Positions 37,166 to 46,385 of a stretch of 64,000 nt of DNA are shown here, one piece after another (within the stretch, counting starts at the first letter, position 1; each line of letters begins with the position of its first letter). Made by a program: the position numbers and the translations under genes. This stretch comes from Frateuria sp. Soil773 (GTDB lineage: Bacteria; Pseudomonadota; Gammaproteobacteria; Xanthomonadales; Rhodanobacteraceae): the NCBI RefSeq assembly GCF_001428405.1, contig NZ_LMSL01000002.1:81028-145027 (forward strand), in the 5' to 3' direction. The notes under the pieces were generated by a model. The model made no database searches. It saw nothing but the letters and a program-made list of their open reading frames with translations, and was not told the DNA's origin.

Positions 37166-37651
37166 TCACTGGATCCGCAGGCGCATGCGCAGGTCGTCCA
37201 GCAGCAGGAACAGGAACGGCCACAGCGCCGCGCCGACGAACGGCGCCACCCACCAGCTCGCCGGCGGCAGCGGATCGCCGGCGAACACGCGCACCACCAG
37301 CAGCAGCACGCGGTCGTTCAGCAGCAGCGCGAACACCGCCAGGGTCTGCTGCCACATCGGGAAGAAGCGCAGCCGCGAGCGGAAGCGCAGCGCGATGAAT
37401 ACCAGCGCGCACAGGCGCAGCGCCTGCTCGCCGAGCAGCACGCCGTCGAGCAGGTCCGCGGCCAGCCCCATCAGGAAGGCCAGCCCGAGGCTGACCCGGT
37501 CGTTCGATTCGAGCGACCAGTACAGCAGGAACAGCGCCGGCCAGTACGGCTTGAACGGCGCCAGCACGTCGGGCAGCGGCACCAGCATCGACAGCAGCGA
37601 GAACACCAGGGTGCCGACGAACCACCACAGGCTCAGGCGCTGGCGGCTCAT
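37166..37651 (-). CDS. mreD: Rod-shape-determining protein MreD
   Basis: A 161-residue inner-membrane protein of the elongasome with five or six hydrophobic helices, including the family's PYWPALFLLYWSLES and GLAFLMGLAADLLDG. ATG 37651 overlaps the mreC stop (ATGA). The length is normal for the family. Confidence 0.93.
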   Translation of the reverse strand: MSRQRLSLWWFVGTLVFSLLSMLVPLPDVLAPFKPYWPALFLLYWSLESNDRVSLGLAFLMGLAADLLDGVLLGEQALRLCALVFIALRFRSRLRFFPMWQQTLAVFALLLNDRVLLLVVRVFAGDPLPPASWWVAPFVGAALWPFLFLLLDDLRMRLRIQ

Positions 37652-38613
37652 CGCGCCGCTCCGGCCGGCGGCGCCGGCGTGCTGGCCGCCGCCGCGGGCG
37701 CACCGGCCGGCACCGGCGCCAGGTCGGCGGGCGGCCCCATCGGCGTCACCGGCGCCGGCGGCCCGGCCGGCTCGGCCTGGTCGTGCAGCAGCAGCACGTC
37801 TCCGCTGCGGTTGAGGTCGGCGCTCGGCCGCGCGTGCGCTTCCAGGAACATCCCGGTCGGCGCCGGCGCCACCGCGGTGACCTCGCCCACCGGGAAGCCC
37901 GGCGGGAAGCGCCCGCCGAGGCCGGAAGTGAGCAGGCGGTCGCCCACCTTGACGTCGGCCACCAACGGGATCGTCGGCAGGCTGAGCTGGTTGCCGTCGC
38001 GCGAACCGTAGGCCATGGTGCGCAGGCCGGTGCGCTCGATCACCACCGGCACCGCGTGGTTGGGGTCGGTCACCAGCATCATCACCGAGGTGGTCGGCAG
38101 CACCTCGATCACCTGGCCCATCACGCCGCGCGCATCGATCACCGGCTGGCCCGGGCGGATGCCGTCGCGCGCGCCCAGGTTGAGCATCACCCGGTGCCGG
38201 TAGGCGCCCAGGTCGACGCCGATCACCCGCGCCAGTTGCACGTTGAGTTCGAGGCTGTGCTGGGTGTCCAGCAGTTCCTTCAGGCGCTGGTTCTGCTCGG
38301 CCACCGCGGCCATCCGGTTCAGCTTGGCATTGGCCAGCAGCAGGTCCTCGCCGAGGCGCTGGTTCTGCTCGGTCAGCCGCTGGCGGTCGGCGAACGCCAC
38401 GGTGAGCGTGCGCATGCCGGTGGCCGGCATGCCGGCGAGGCGGTACAGCGGCTCCACCACCGCGGCCGCCGCATAGCGGATGCGCCACATCCAGCCGTTG
38501 CGGTGGTCCAGCACCATCAGCACCATCGCCAGCGCCAGGTAGAAGATCAGCCGCAAGGTGCCGGCGACGGAGCCGGCAAACAGGGGCGAGGCATCCTCGC
38601 GCGCGAGCGCCAT
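37648..38613 (-). CDS. mreC: Rod-shape-determining protein MreC
   Basis: A 321-residue bitopic elongasome scaffold that activates PBP2. One membrane helix (about 21-38, LIFYLALAMVLMVLD), a coiled coil (about 75-115) and the double beta-barrel domain (VIGVDLGAYRHRVMLNLG to about 270) are clear. The C-terminal 50 residues are Pro/Ala-rich and low-complexity. It starts 9 bases after mreB. Confidence 0.95.
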   Translation of the reverse strand: MALAREDASPLFAGSVAGTLRLIFYLALAMVLMVLDHRNGWMWRIRYAAAAVVEPLYRLAGMPATGMRTLTVAFADRQRLTEQNQRLGEDLLLANAKLNRMAAVAEQNQRLKELLDTQHSLELNVQLARVIGVDLGAYRHRVMLNLGARDGIRPGQPVIDARGVMGQVIEVLPTTSVMMLVTDPNHAVPVVIERTGLRTMAYGSRDGNQLSLPTIPLVADVKVGDRLLTSGLGGRFPPGFPVGEVTAVAPAPTGMFLEAHARPSADLNRSGDVLLLHDQAEPAGPPAPVTPMGPPADLAPVPAGAPAAAASTPAPPAGAAR

Positions 38614-38622
38614 GGCCGCGCT

Positions 38623-39714
<1,092 letters not shown>

Positions 39715-39944
39715 CTAGTGAGCGAGGCTCCCCCGCGCAAGCGCAAAGACGTTAAGAAAGCCTTGCGAAACGGGATGATGCAGGCATTTTCTCTGTCCGG
39801 CCGCAGCACCGGCGAACCGGCCAGCTGTCGCCTTGCGCGGCGGTTGCGGGTAGGATTCACCGGTTTGCCGGACGCCTCGCCGTCCGCCGCCTGCGGCCGT
39901 CCTTGTCCCGGCCGCCTACACGTTCCACGGGGTCACTACACATC

Positions 39945-40880
39945 ATGTCAGCCGTCATCTGCGGTTCCCTGGCTTACGACACCATCATGGTGTTCCCGGA
40001 CCAGTTCAAGAACCACATCCTGCCGGACAAGGTCCACATCCTGAACGTCTCGTTCCTGGTGCCGCAGATGCGCCGCGAGTTCGGCGGCTGCGCCGGCAAC
40101 ATCGCCTACAACCTCAAGCTGCTCGGCGGCGACCCGCTGCCGATGGCCACCGTCGGCCAGGACTTCGCGCCGTACCGCGAGCACCTGGTCCGCTGCGGCA
40201 TCCGGCTGGAAGGCGTGCGCGTGTTCGACGACCAGTTCACCCCGCAGTGCTTCATCACCACCGACCTGGACAACAACCAGCTCACCGCCTTCCATCCGGG
40301 CGCGATGTCCAGCTCGCACCACAACCACGTCAACGACGTCCCCGACGTTGATTTCGGCATCGTGGCGCCGGACGGCCGCGAGGCGATGCTGCAGCACACC
40401 GACGACTTCGCCGCGCGCGGCGTGCCGTTCATCTTCGACCCGGGCCAGGCGATGCCGCTGTTCAACGGCGACGAGTTCCGCTCGATGATCGGCAAGGCCA
40501 CCTACGTCATCGTCAACGACTACGAGTCGCAACTGCTGCAGCAGCGCACCGGCTGGAGCGCCGAGGAGATCGCCGGCCGCACCCAGGCCTACATCGTGAC
40601 GCTGGGCCCGCGCGGTTCGCTGATCCACACCGGCGGCGAGGTGATCGAGATCCCGCCGGCGCGCGAACGCCAGGTGATCGACCCCACCGGCTGCGGCGAC
40701 GCGTACCGCGCCGGCCTGATCTTCGGCATCATGAAGGGCTACGACTGGCCCACCATCGGCCGCATGGCCTCGCTGATGGGCGCGCTGAAGGTCGAGCACC
40801 CCGGCACGCAGAACCAGCGGTTCAGCTACGCCGAGTTCGCCGCCGAGTTCCAGGAGCAGTTCGGCTACGCGCTGGCCTGA
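39945..40880 (+). CDS. PfkB-family carbohydrate/nucleoside kinase, adenosine-kinase-like
   Basis: A 311-residue cytosolic ribokinase-fold enzyme. It shows CGSLAYDTIM at the start, the GGCAGNIAYNLKLLGG glycine pair, and the C-terminal anion-hole motif DPTGCGDAYRAGLI with catalytic Asp. Adenosine is the substrate often assigned to this subgroup in Xanthomonadales, but sugars are possible. ATG 39945 starts directly at the first strand; upstream in-frame codons are not conserved-looking. It is divergent from mreB. Confidence 0.88.
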   Translation: MSAVICGSLAYDTIMVFPDQFKNHILPDKVHILNVSFLVPQMRREFGGCAGNIAYNLKLLGGDPLPMATVGQDFAPYREHLVRCGIRLEGVRVFDDQFTPQCFITTDLDNNQLTAFHPGAMSSSHHNHVNDVPDVDFGIVAPDGREAMLQHTDDFAARGVPFIFDPGQAMPLFNGDEFRSMIGKATYVIVNDYESQLLQQRTGWSAEEIAGRTQAYIVTLGPRGSLIHTGGEVIEIPPARERQVIDPTGCGDAYRAGLIFGIMKGYDWPTIGRMASLMGALKVEHPGTQNQRFSYAEFAAEFQEQFGYALA

Positions 40881-41165
40881 CCGCCGCTCCGGCCCCGCGC
40901 AAGGGCCGGAAATGGGCCGGAACCGGCCCGGCGACGGGCTTTCCCGTCGCCCGCCGGACGGTGCGGACCGGGCAAACCGCGCCCGCGAACCCCCGGAAAG
41001 TGCGGGAACCCCCCGGCCAAATCCGAAAAATCACTTTATCCGGCGTACTTTCGCGTATCCTTGTCGGGCAGCGCTTGAGGCGACTCCGGATGCACTGCGT
41101 CAAATTGCGGCGAGTCCGCCTCGCTCCACGCCGTCAAAACATCAACGTTTCAAAGGTTATGTGTC

Positions 41166-41375
41166 ATGTCCAATCGCCAGAGCGGTACCGTCAAGTGGTT
41201 CAACGACGCCAAGGGTTTCGGCTTCATCAGCCAGGAGAGCGGTGACGACCTGTTCGTCCATTTCCGTTCCATCCAGGGCAACGGCTTCAAGTCGCTGCAG
41301 GAAGGCCAGAAGGTCACCTTCGTCGTGACCAAGGGCCCGAAGGGCCTGCAGGCCGACGAGGTCCAGGTGGCCTGA
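41166..41375 (+). CDS. Cold-shock-domain protein (CspA family)
   Basis: A 69-residue single-stranded RNA/DNA-binding beta-barrel. RNP1 (KGFGFIS) and RNP2 (LFVHFRS) are present with the surface aromatics. A long leader (40881-41165, with an AT-rich promoter-like stretch at 41020-41065) precedes it, as for cold-induced csp genes whose leader folds with temperature. It ends at a strong terminator, so it is monocistronic. Confidence 0.95.
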   Translation: MSNRQSGTVKWFNDAKGFGFISQESGDDLFVHFRSIQGNGFKSLQEGQKVTFVVTKGPKGLQADEVQVA

Positions 41376-41410
41376 AGCCGCCTGCTCGATCCGTCGAGCC
41401 AGTTGAAGTG

Positions 41411-41436
41411 AAAAGGCCCGCCTCAGCGGGCCTTTT
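41411..41436. terminator. Bidirectional Rho-independent terminator
   Basis: AAAAGGCCCGC, CTCA, GCGGGCCTTTT between the convergent csp and dapB-like genes. Confidence 0.92.
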
Positions 41437-41466
41437 CATGTCCGGCGCTCGCATCGGCCCGGCACC

Positions 41467-42267
41467 CTAGAGTTCCAGCACCGCATCCAGCCCGCGATGC
41501 ACGCCGACCAGGCCGGACACCTTGCGGATCGCCAGCAGCGCGCCGTCCACGTAGGGCCGTGCGCTGCCGCCCGCGTTGTGGCGCAGGGTCAGCGTCTGGT
41601 CGGGCATGCCGAAGATCACTTCCGCGCCCAGCACGAACCCGGGCAGGCGCACCGCATGCACCTGCGCGCCGCCGATCGTGCCGCCGCGCGTCTCGCGCAC
41701 GCCGCGGGTCTGCTCCAGCGGCACCGCCAGCTCCGGTATCCGTACCCGGCCCAGCCGGTAGGCCAGCTCGTTCACCGTGCCGCTGGGCGCGTCGGGCTTG
41801 CCCTCGTAGGCGTAGTCGATGATTTCCCATTGTGGGATCAGCTTCGCCGCCATTTCCGCGAACTTCTGCAGCAGCACCGCGGTGAGCGCGAAGTTGCCGC
41901 AGGCCAGCACGCCGCGCCGGCGTTCGCGCGCGACGGCGTCGATCCGGGCGTAGTCGTCGTCGCTGAGCCCGGACGTGCCCACCACCACGTGCGCCCCGTG
42001 GGCCAGGGCGGCCAGCACGTTCGCCTTGGCGCTGTCCGGCCGGGTGTATTCGACGAACACGTCGCAGGGAAGGGCCAGCGCCTCCTCCGCGCTGGCGAAG
42101 ACCGGCGCGGCCAGGCGCGGCTCGTCCAGCACGTCGCCGAGTCGCCGGCCCGCGTGCCGGCGCGACACCGCCGCCGTCAGCACGAGGTCGGGACATGCGG
42201 CGATGCCGCGGGCCAGTTCGGAGCCGGCCCAGCCGGTCGCGCCGGCAAGACAGATGTTCAGGGGCAT
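41467..42267 (-). CDS. Divergent dihydrodipicolinate reductase (DapB-like) protein
   Basis: The 266-residue product has the DapB fold: nucleotide-binding GATGWAG near the start, the VVGTSG turn, and the signature KPDAPSGT. ATG 42267 follows GGAGGT. In true DapB the signature begins HHRHKVDAPSGT with a catalytic His pair; here the sequence is AYEGKPDAPSGT, keeping the Lys but not the His residues. It is therefore either a low-activity or differently specific paralogue. No other lysine-biosynthesis gene is nearby, which supports a paralogue. It is divergent from ohrR. Confidence 0.8.
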   Translation of the reverse strand: MPLNICLAGATGWAGSELARGIAACPDLVLTAAVSRRHAGRRLGDVLDEPRLAAPVFASAEEALALPCDVFVEYTRPDSAKANVLAALAHGAHVVVGTSGLSDDDYARIDAVARERRRGVLACGNFALTAVLLQKFAEMAAKLIPQWEIIDYAYEGKPDAPSGTVNELAYRLGRVRIPELAVPLEQTRGVRETRGGTIGGAQVHAVRLPGFVLGAEVIFGMPDQTLTLRHNAGGSARPYVDGALLAIRKVSGLVGVHRGLDAVLEL

Positions 42268-42382
42268 GCGTACCTCCGGATCGGTGAGGACCGGACCGCG
42301 GCGGCGAACCGCGGCCGCAAGGCGTCCATGATGCTCCGCCGCGCCGCCCGATGGCAGGCCGTCGCCGCCCGAAACAAATAGC

Positions 42383-42404
42383 TTGCAATTGTATTGTGCG
42401 CTAT
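42383..42404. promoter_or_regulatory. Candidate OhrR operator at the ohrR promoter
   Basis: GCAATTGTATTG (imperfect CAAT/ATTG dyad) overlaps ATTGTGCGCTAT (42393-42404), which resembles the perfect palindrome before ohr. AT-rich, directly upstream of ohrR ATG 42420. Confidence 0.5.
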
Positions 42405-42419
42405 CTATATTCCCCAGCC

Positions 42420-42884
42420 ATGACGACCAGGAATCCACGCAAGCCGCCGCCCGAGCCGCCGCTGGAACTCGACCAGCAACTTTGCTTCGCGCTGTATTCG
42501 GCCGGCCTGGCGATGAACAAGGTCTACCGCAGGCTGCTGTCCCGGCTCGGGCTCACCTACCCGCAATACCTGGCGATGCTGGTGCTGTGGGAGCGCGACC
42601 GGCTCACCGTGTCGGAGGTCGGCGAGCGGCTGTTCCTCGACTCGGCCACGCTGACCCCGCTGCTGAAGCGGCTGGAATCCGCCGGCCTGGTGCGCCGCAC
42701 GCGCTCGACCGAGGACGAGCGCCAGGTCGTCGTCTCGCTGACCGACCAGGGCCGCGCGCTGAAGAAGCAGGCCGGCACGGTGCCCGGCGCCGTGTTCTGC
42801 GCCACCGGCTGCGAGGCCGGCGAACTCGTCGCCCTGAAAGGCCAGCTCACGCAACTGCGCGAACGCCTCGCCGGCCACGGCTGA
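42420..42884 (+). CDS. ohrR: Organic-hydroperoxide-sensing MarR-type repressor
   Basis: A 154-residue winged-helix dimer that represses ohr until oxidised. The redox Cys is Cys22 in QLCFALYS, the same position as in Xanthomonas OhrR; a second Cys pair (CATGC near residue 125) lies in the region of the resolving Cys. Winged-helix segments [20 protein letters not shown] and [17 protein letters not shown] are typical. Two candidate operators lie before ohrR and before ohr. The start was set at ATG 42420 because no ribosome site separates alternatives. Confidence 0.93.
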   Translation: MTTRNPRKPPPEPPLELDQQLCFALYSAGLAMNKVYRRLLSRLGLTYPQYLAMLVLWERDRLTVSEVGERLFLDSATLTPLLKRLESAGLVRRTRSTEDERQVVVSLTDQGRALKKQAGTVPGAVFCATGCEAGELVALKGQLTQLRERLAGHG

Positions 42885-42930
42885 CCTCCCCGTCCAACGC
42901 GCATCGCCAGGCGATATGGGCCACCAAATA

Positions 42931-42944
42931 AATAGTGCACTATT
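42931..42944. promoter_or_regulatory. Perfect palindrome before ohr, candidate OhrR operator
   Basis: AATAGTGCACTATT is a perfect 14-base palindrome in an AT-rich stretch between ohrR and ohr, about 100 bases before the ohr start. Confidence 0.6.
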
Positions 42945-43045
42945 AAATAGACATCGATATTAAAGGCCGTGCGAGCACGCCATGATCGGCCCATCGCCTC
43001 CACCGTTCCATCGCAAGCGAACACCCACCCCGCCAGGAGATCCCA

Positions 43046-43471
43046 GTGTCCATCGAGAAAGTCCTCTACCGCGCCCACGCCAGGGCCACCGGCGGCCGCG
43101 ACGGCCACGCCGCCTCGTCCGACGGCGCGCTCGACATCAAGCTGTCCACGCCGCGCGAACTCGGCGGCACTGGCGGCGACGGCACCAACCCGGAACAGTT
43201 GTTCGCCGCCGGCTACTCGGCCTGCTTCCTCGGCGCGCTGAAGTTCGTCGCGGCCCAGCAGAAGGTCGCCCTGCCCGCGGAGACCGCCATCGAAGGCAGC
43301 GTCGGCATCGGCCCGATCCCGGCCGGCTTCGGCATCGAGGCGGAACTGAGGATCAGCCTGCCGGGCCTGCCCCGCGCCGAGGCCGAGGCGCTGGTGCAGA
43401 AGGCACACCTCGTCTGCCCCTACTCCAACGCCACCCGCGGCAACATCGACGTCACCCTGACCGTGCTGTAA
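43046..43471 (+). CDS. ohr: Organic hydroperoxide reductase Ohr
   Basis: A 141-residue thiol peroxidase of the Ohr/OsmC family that reduces lipid and organic hydroperoxides using lipoyl groups as electron donor. Peroxidatic Cys60 (YSACFLGAL) and resolving Cys124 ([10 protein letters not shown]) match the family numbering, as does the active-site TNPEQL. GTG 43046 follows AGGAG. Ohr is known to be reduced through lipoylated E2 and lipoamide dehydrogenase, both encoded 1.1 kb and more downstream. Confidence 0.96.
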   Translation: MSIEKVLYRAHARATGGRDGHAASSDGALDIKLSTPRELGGTGGDGTNPEQLFAAGYSACFLGALKFVAAQQKVALPAETAIEGSVGIGPIPAGFGIEAELRISLPGLPRAEAEALVQKAHLVCPYSNATRGNIDVTLTVL

Positions 43472-43659
43472 GCGCGGCGGTGCCGGCCTGCGCATCCCGC
43501 GGCGCCGGCACCGCCTCTGCCACGGACACGCCCGCCGGATGACCGAGTGCACCGATCCGGTTACCGTGACGGCGCCCGCGAAGCCCGTCGCTCCTGCCGA
43601 ACCGTGTTTGCAGGAAGCAGGCTACCGGAGGGCATGGGCACGACACGGGCCGACGAAAG

Positions 43660-43938
43660 ATGGCGTGGTATCTGTACCTGATCGAGTGCCGCAACGGCAG
43701 CTACTACGCCGGCATCACCAACCGGCTGGAAGCGCGCTATGCCGCGCATGCGGCCGGCCGCGGCGCGCGCTACACGCGCGCCAACCCGCCGCTGCGGCTG
43801 CTGGGTTTCCGCAGCTACCCCGACCGCGCCAGCGCGTCGCGCGCGGAGTGGGCGATCAAGCAACTGCCGCGCGAGCGGAAACTCGCCTTCCTGCTGGCCG
43901 GCGACATGCCGGACGCTCCATGCGGCTCCCCCGGCTGA
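43660..43938 (+). CDS. GIY-YIG domain protein (YhbQ/UPF0213 type)
   Basis: A 92-residue single GIY-YIG nuclease-fold protein. The motif is [19 protein letters not shown], followed by the conserved [16 protein letters not shown] (Arg and Glu-region) and [10 protein letters not shown] with the Glu. Family members are structure-specific or non-specific nucleases of unclear role. ATG 43660 is the first start before the motif; it has only a weak purine stretch (CGAAAG). It stands alone between ohr and the EF-hand gene. Confidence 0.87.
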   Translation: MAWYLYLIECRNGSYYAGITNRLEARYAAHAAGRGARYTRANPPLRLLGFRSYPDRASASRAEWAIKQLPRERKLAFLLAGDMPDAPCGSPG

Positions 43939-44071
43939 AACGGCAATGCGGCCCCCGACGCCGGAGCGCCGTCCTGCATCGCGCACGACCCTGGCGCGCA
44001 ACGCGACCCGGCACTAAGCTGAACGGACCGTTCATGCCATGATGTCCACTCGTCCGCCACGGAGGCAGGTC

Positions 44072-44419
44072 ATGCACTCGTACAAGTCCGTCGTTCTCGT
44101 CGCCCCATTCATCGCCACGATGATCGTGACCACGCTTGCCATGGCGCAGACGCCACCGGCGGGTTACGTGTCTCCCAACCGCGAAAATATGACCCGGTCG
44201 CTCATGCTGAAGCCATCGCAGCTTTCGCAAGGCTCCGGCCCCAGCTTCGACGAGCTGGACGTCAACCACGACAAATTCATCAGCCGCTCCGAAGTGCCGA
44301 AGAGCCTGACCGCGCTGCGCGCCCACTTCGCCGAGTACGACCGCGACGGCGATCATCGCCTGACACCGCAGGAATACATGACCTATTCCGCCAACCAGGT
44401 GGAAATCCTCACGCAATAG
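44072..44419 (+). CDS. Exported EF-hand calcium-binding protein
   Basis: The 115-residue product has a signal peptide (MHSYKSVVLVAPFIATMIVT, cleaved at AMAQ) and two EF-hand loops: DVNHDKFISRSE and DRDGDHRLTPQE, each with acidic residues at positions 1, 3, 5 and 12. ATG 44072 follows GGAGG; an upstream ATG at 44039 would hide the signal peptide. Probably a periplasmic calcium buffer or sensor; its partner is unknown. The next gene is convergent, beyond a shared terminator. Confidence 0.88.
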   Translation: MHSYKSVVLVAPFIATMIVTTLAMAQTPPAGYVSPNRENMTRSLMLKPSQLSQGSGPSFDELDVNHDKFISRSEVPKSLTALRAHFAEYDRDGDHRLTPQEYMTYSANQVEILTQ

Positions 44420-44545
44420 GCCGCCGCGCGCGTCCGCAAAGAACGCTGGTGCGAGCCCTGCCCGGACCTGGCCGAGGGCGCTCCGCCGCAGGGTCGCGCG
44501 GCCATCGCGCGCCGCTGAACGGGCCCAGCCGAGGTTGGAACATGA

Positions 44546-44573
44546 AAAAGCCCGGCCAGGAGGCCGGGCTTTT
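44546..44573. terminator. Bidirectional Rho-independent terminator
   Basis: AAAAGCCCGGC, CAGGAG, GCCGGGCTTTT between the convergent EF-hand gene and the E3 gene; ends lpdA-strand transcription just after its stop. Confidence 0.92.
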
Positions 44574-44593
44574 ATGGTTGCGAGAACCGGAAC

Positions 44594-46372
44594 CTACTTC
44601 TTCTTCGGCATGTACAGGTCCGTGATGGTGCCCTCGTAGGCCTCCGCCGCCATGCCCACCGATTCGCTCAGGGTGGGATGCGGGTGGATGGTCAGGCCGA
44701 TGTCGGCCGCCTCGCTGCCCATCTCGATCGCCAGCGCGATCTCGGAGATCAGGTCGCCGGCGTGCGGGCCGACGATGCCGCCGCCGACCACGCGGTGGGT
44801 CTCCTCGTCGAACAGCAGCTTGGTGAAGCCCTCGGTGCGGTCGATGCCGATCGCGCGGCCGCTGGCGGCCCACGGGAACTTGCCCACGCCGACCTTCAGG
44901 CCCTTTTCCTTCGCCTCGCGCTCGGTCACGCCGACCCAGGCGATTTCCGGATCGGTATAGGCCACCGACGGGATCACCCGCGCGTCGAAGTGGCTCTTGT
45001 GGCCGGCCACGACCTCGGCCGCGACCTTGGCCTCGTGGGTGGCCTTGTGCGCCAGCATCGGCTGGCCGACCAGGTCGCCGATCGCGAAGATGTGCGGCAC
45101 GTTGGTGCGCATCTGCGTGTCGACGTCGATGAAGCCGCGCTCGGTGACGGCCACGCCGGCCTTGTCGGCGCCGATCTTGTTGCCGTTGGGCGAGCGCCCC
45201 ACCGACACCAGCACGCGGTCGAACAGCGTGGTCTCGGGGATGCTGTCGCCCTCGTAGCGGACCTCGATGCCTTTCTTGGTGGCCTTCGCCTCGACCACCT
45301 TGGTCTTGAGGTGGATGCCCTTGAGCCGGCTGCCCAGCCGCTTGGCCAGCGGCTTGATCAGGTCGGCGTCGGCGCCTGGGATGATCTGGTCCATGAACTC
45401 GACCACGGTCACCTCGCTGCCGAGCGCCGAGTACACCGTGGCCATCTCCAGCCCGATGATGCCGCCGCCGACCACCAGCAGCTTCTTCGGTACGTCCTTC
45501 AGCTCCAGCGCGCCGGTGGAATCCATGATGCGCTCGTCGTCCCACGGGAACGAGGGCAGCTTCACCGACTGCGAGCCGGCGGCGATGACCGCGTGCTCGA
45601 AGCGGATCAGCTTCACGCCGTCCTTCGTCTGCACTTCCAGCTCGTGCGGCGAGACGAACGCGCCGATGCCTTCGACCGTGCGCACCTTGCGCTGCTTCGC
45701 CATGCCGGCCAGCCCGCCGGTGAGCTGGCCGACCACCTTGTCCTTGAAGCCGCGCAGCTTGTCGATGTCGATCTTGGGCGCGCCGAAGCTGACGCCGTGC
45801 GCGGCCATCGCCGCGGCCTCGTCGATCACCGCGGCGGCGTGCAGCAGGGCCTTGGACGGGATGCAGCCCACGTTGAGGCAGACGCCGCCGAGGCTGGCGT
45901 AGCGTTCCACCAGCACGGTGTCCACGCCCAGGTCCGCGGCGCGGAACGCCGCCGTGTAGCCGCCGGGACCGGAGCCCAGCACCACCAGCTTGCATTCGAT
46001 GTCGGCCTGGCGGCCCGACGCGCCGGCCGCCCGCGGTGCGGCAGCCGGCGCCGCCTTGGCCGGGGCGGGCGCGGCGGCCGGTGCCGGCGCAGCCGCCTGT
46101 GGCGCCTCGGCCTTGGGTGCGGCGGCATCGCCGCTAGCTTCCAGCACGGCGATCACCGCGCCTTCGGACAGCTCGTCGCCCAGCTTGACCTTCAGTTCCT
46201 TGACCACGCCGGCGGCGCTGGAGGGAATCTCCATGGTCGCCTTGTCCGACTCCAGGGTAATCAGGCTCTGGTCCTTCGCCACCGTGTCGCCGGCCTTCAC
46301 CAGCACCTCGATCACCGGCACGCCGTCGTGGCCGCCGATGTCGGGAACCTTCACTTCGATCGTGTTCGCCAT
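44594..46372 (-). CDS. lpdA: Dihydrolipoyl dehydrogenase (E3) with N-terminal lipoyl domain
   Basis: FAD enzyme that reoxidises dihydrolipoyl groups of pyruvate dehydrogenase. The 592-residue product is longer than plain E3 (about 475) because a lipoyl domain occupies residues 1-80 (lipoyl-Lys in ESDKATME), linked by an Ala/Pro hinge. The FAD motif GSGPGGYTAAF, redox pair GGVCLNVGCIPSK, NAD motif VVGGGIIGLEMA and C-terminal HPHPTLSE (His/Glu pair) are intact. ATG 46372 is preferred to ATG 46378, because GGAGG sits 7 bases from the former but only 1 from the latter. It follows E2 by 13 bases. Confidence 0.96.
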   Translation of the reverse strand: MANTIEVKVPDIGGHDGVPVIEVLVKAGDTVAKDQSLITLESDKATMEIPSSAAGVVKELKVKLGDELSEGAVIAVLEASGDAAAPKAEAPQAAAPAPAAAPAPAKAAPAAAPRAAGASGRQADIECKLVVLGSGPGGYTAAFRAADLGVDTVLVERYASLGGVCLNVGCIPSKALLHAAAVIDEAAAMAAHGVSFGAPKIDIDKLRGFKDKVVGQLTGGLAGMAKQRKVRTVEGIGAFVSPHELEVQTKDGVKLIRFEHAVIAAGSQSVKLPSFPWDDERIMDSTGALELKDVPKKLLVVGGGIIGLEMATVYSALGSEVTVVEFMDQIIPGADADLIKPLAKRLGSRLKGIHLKTKVVEAKATKKGIEVRYEGDSIPETTLFDRVLVSVGRSPNGNKIGADKAGVAVTERGFIDVDTQMRTNVPHIFAIGDLVGQPMLAHKATHEAKVAAEVVAGHKSHFDARVIPSVAYTDPEIAWVGVTEREAKEKGLKVGVGKFPWAASGRAIGIDRTEGFTKLLFDEETHRVVGGGIVGPHAGDLISEIALAIEMGSEAADIGLTIHPHPTLSESVGMAAEAYEGTITDLYMPKKK

Positions 46373-46385
46373 CGTCATGCCTCCG

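Noticed and set aside
46373-46378. Start of lpdA at ATG 46378
   Set aside because: The ribosome site GGAGG would touch that ATG; ATG 46372 has normal spacing.
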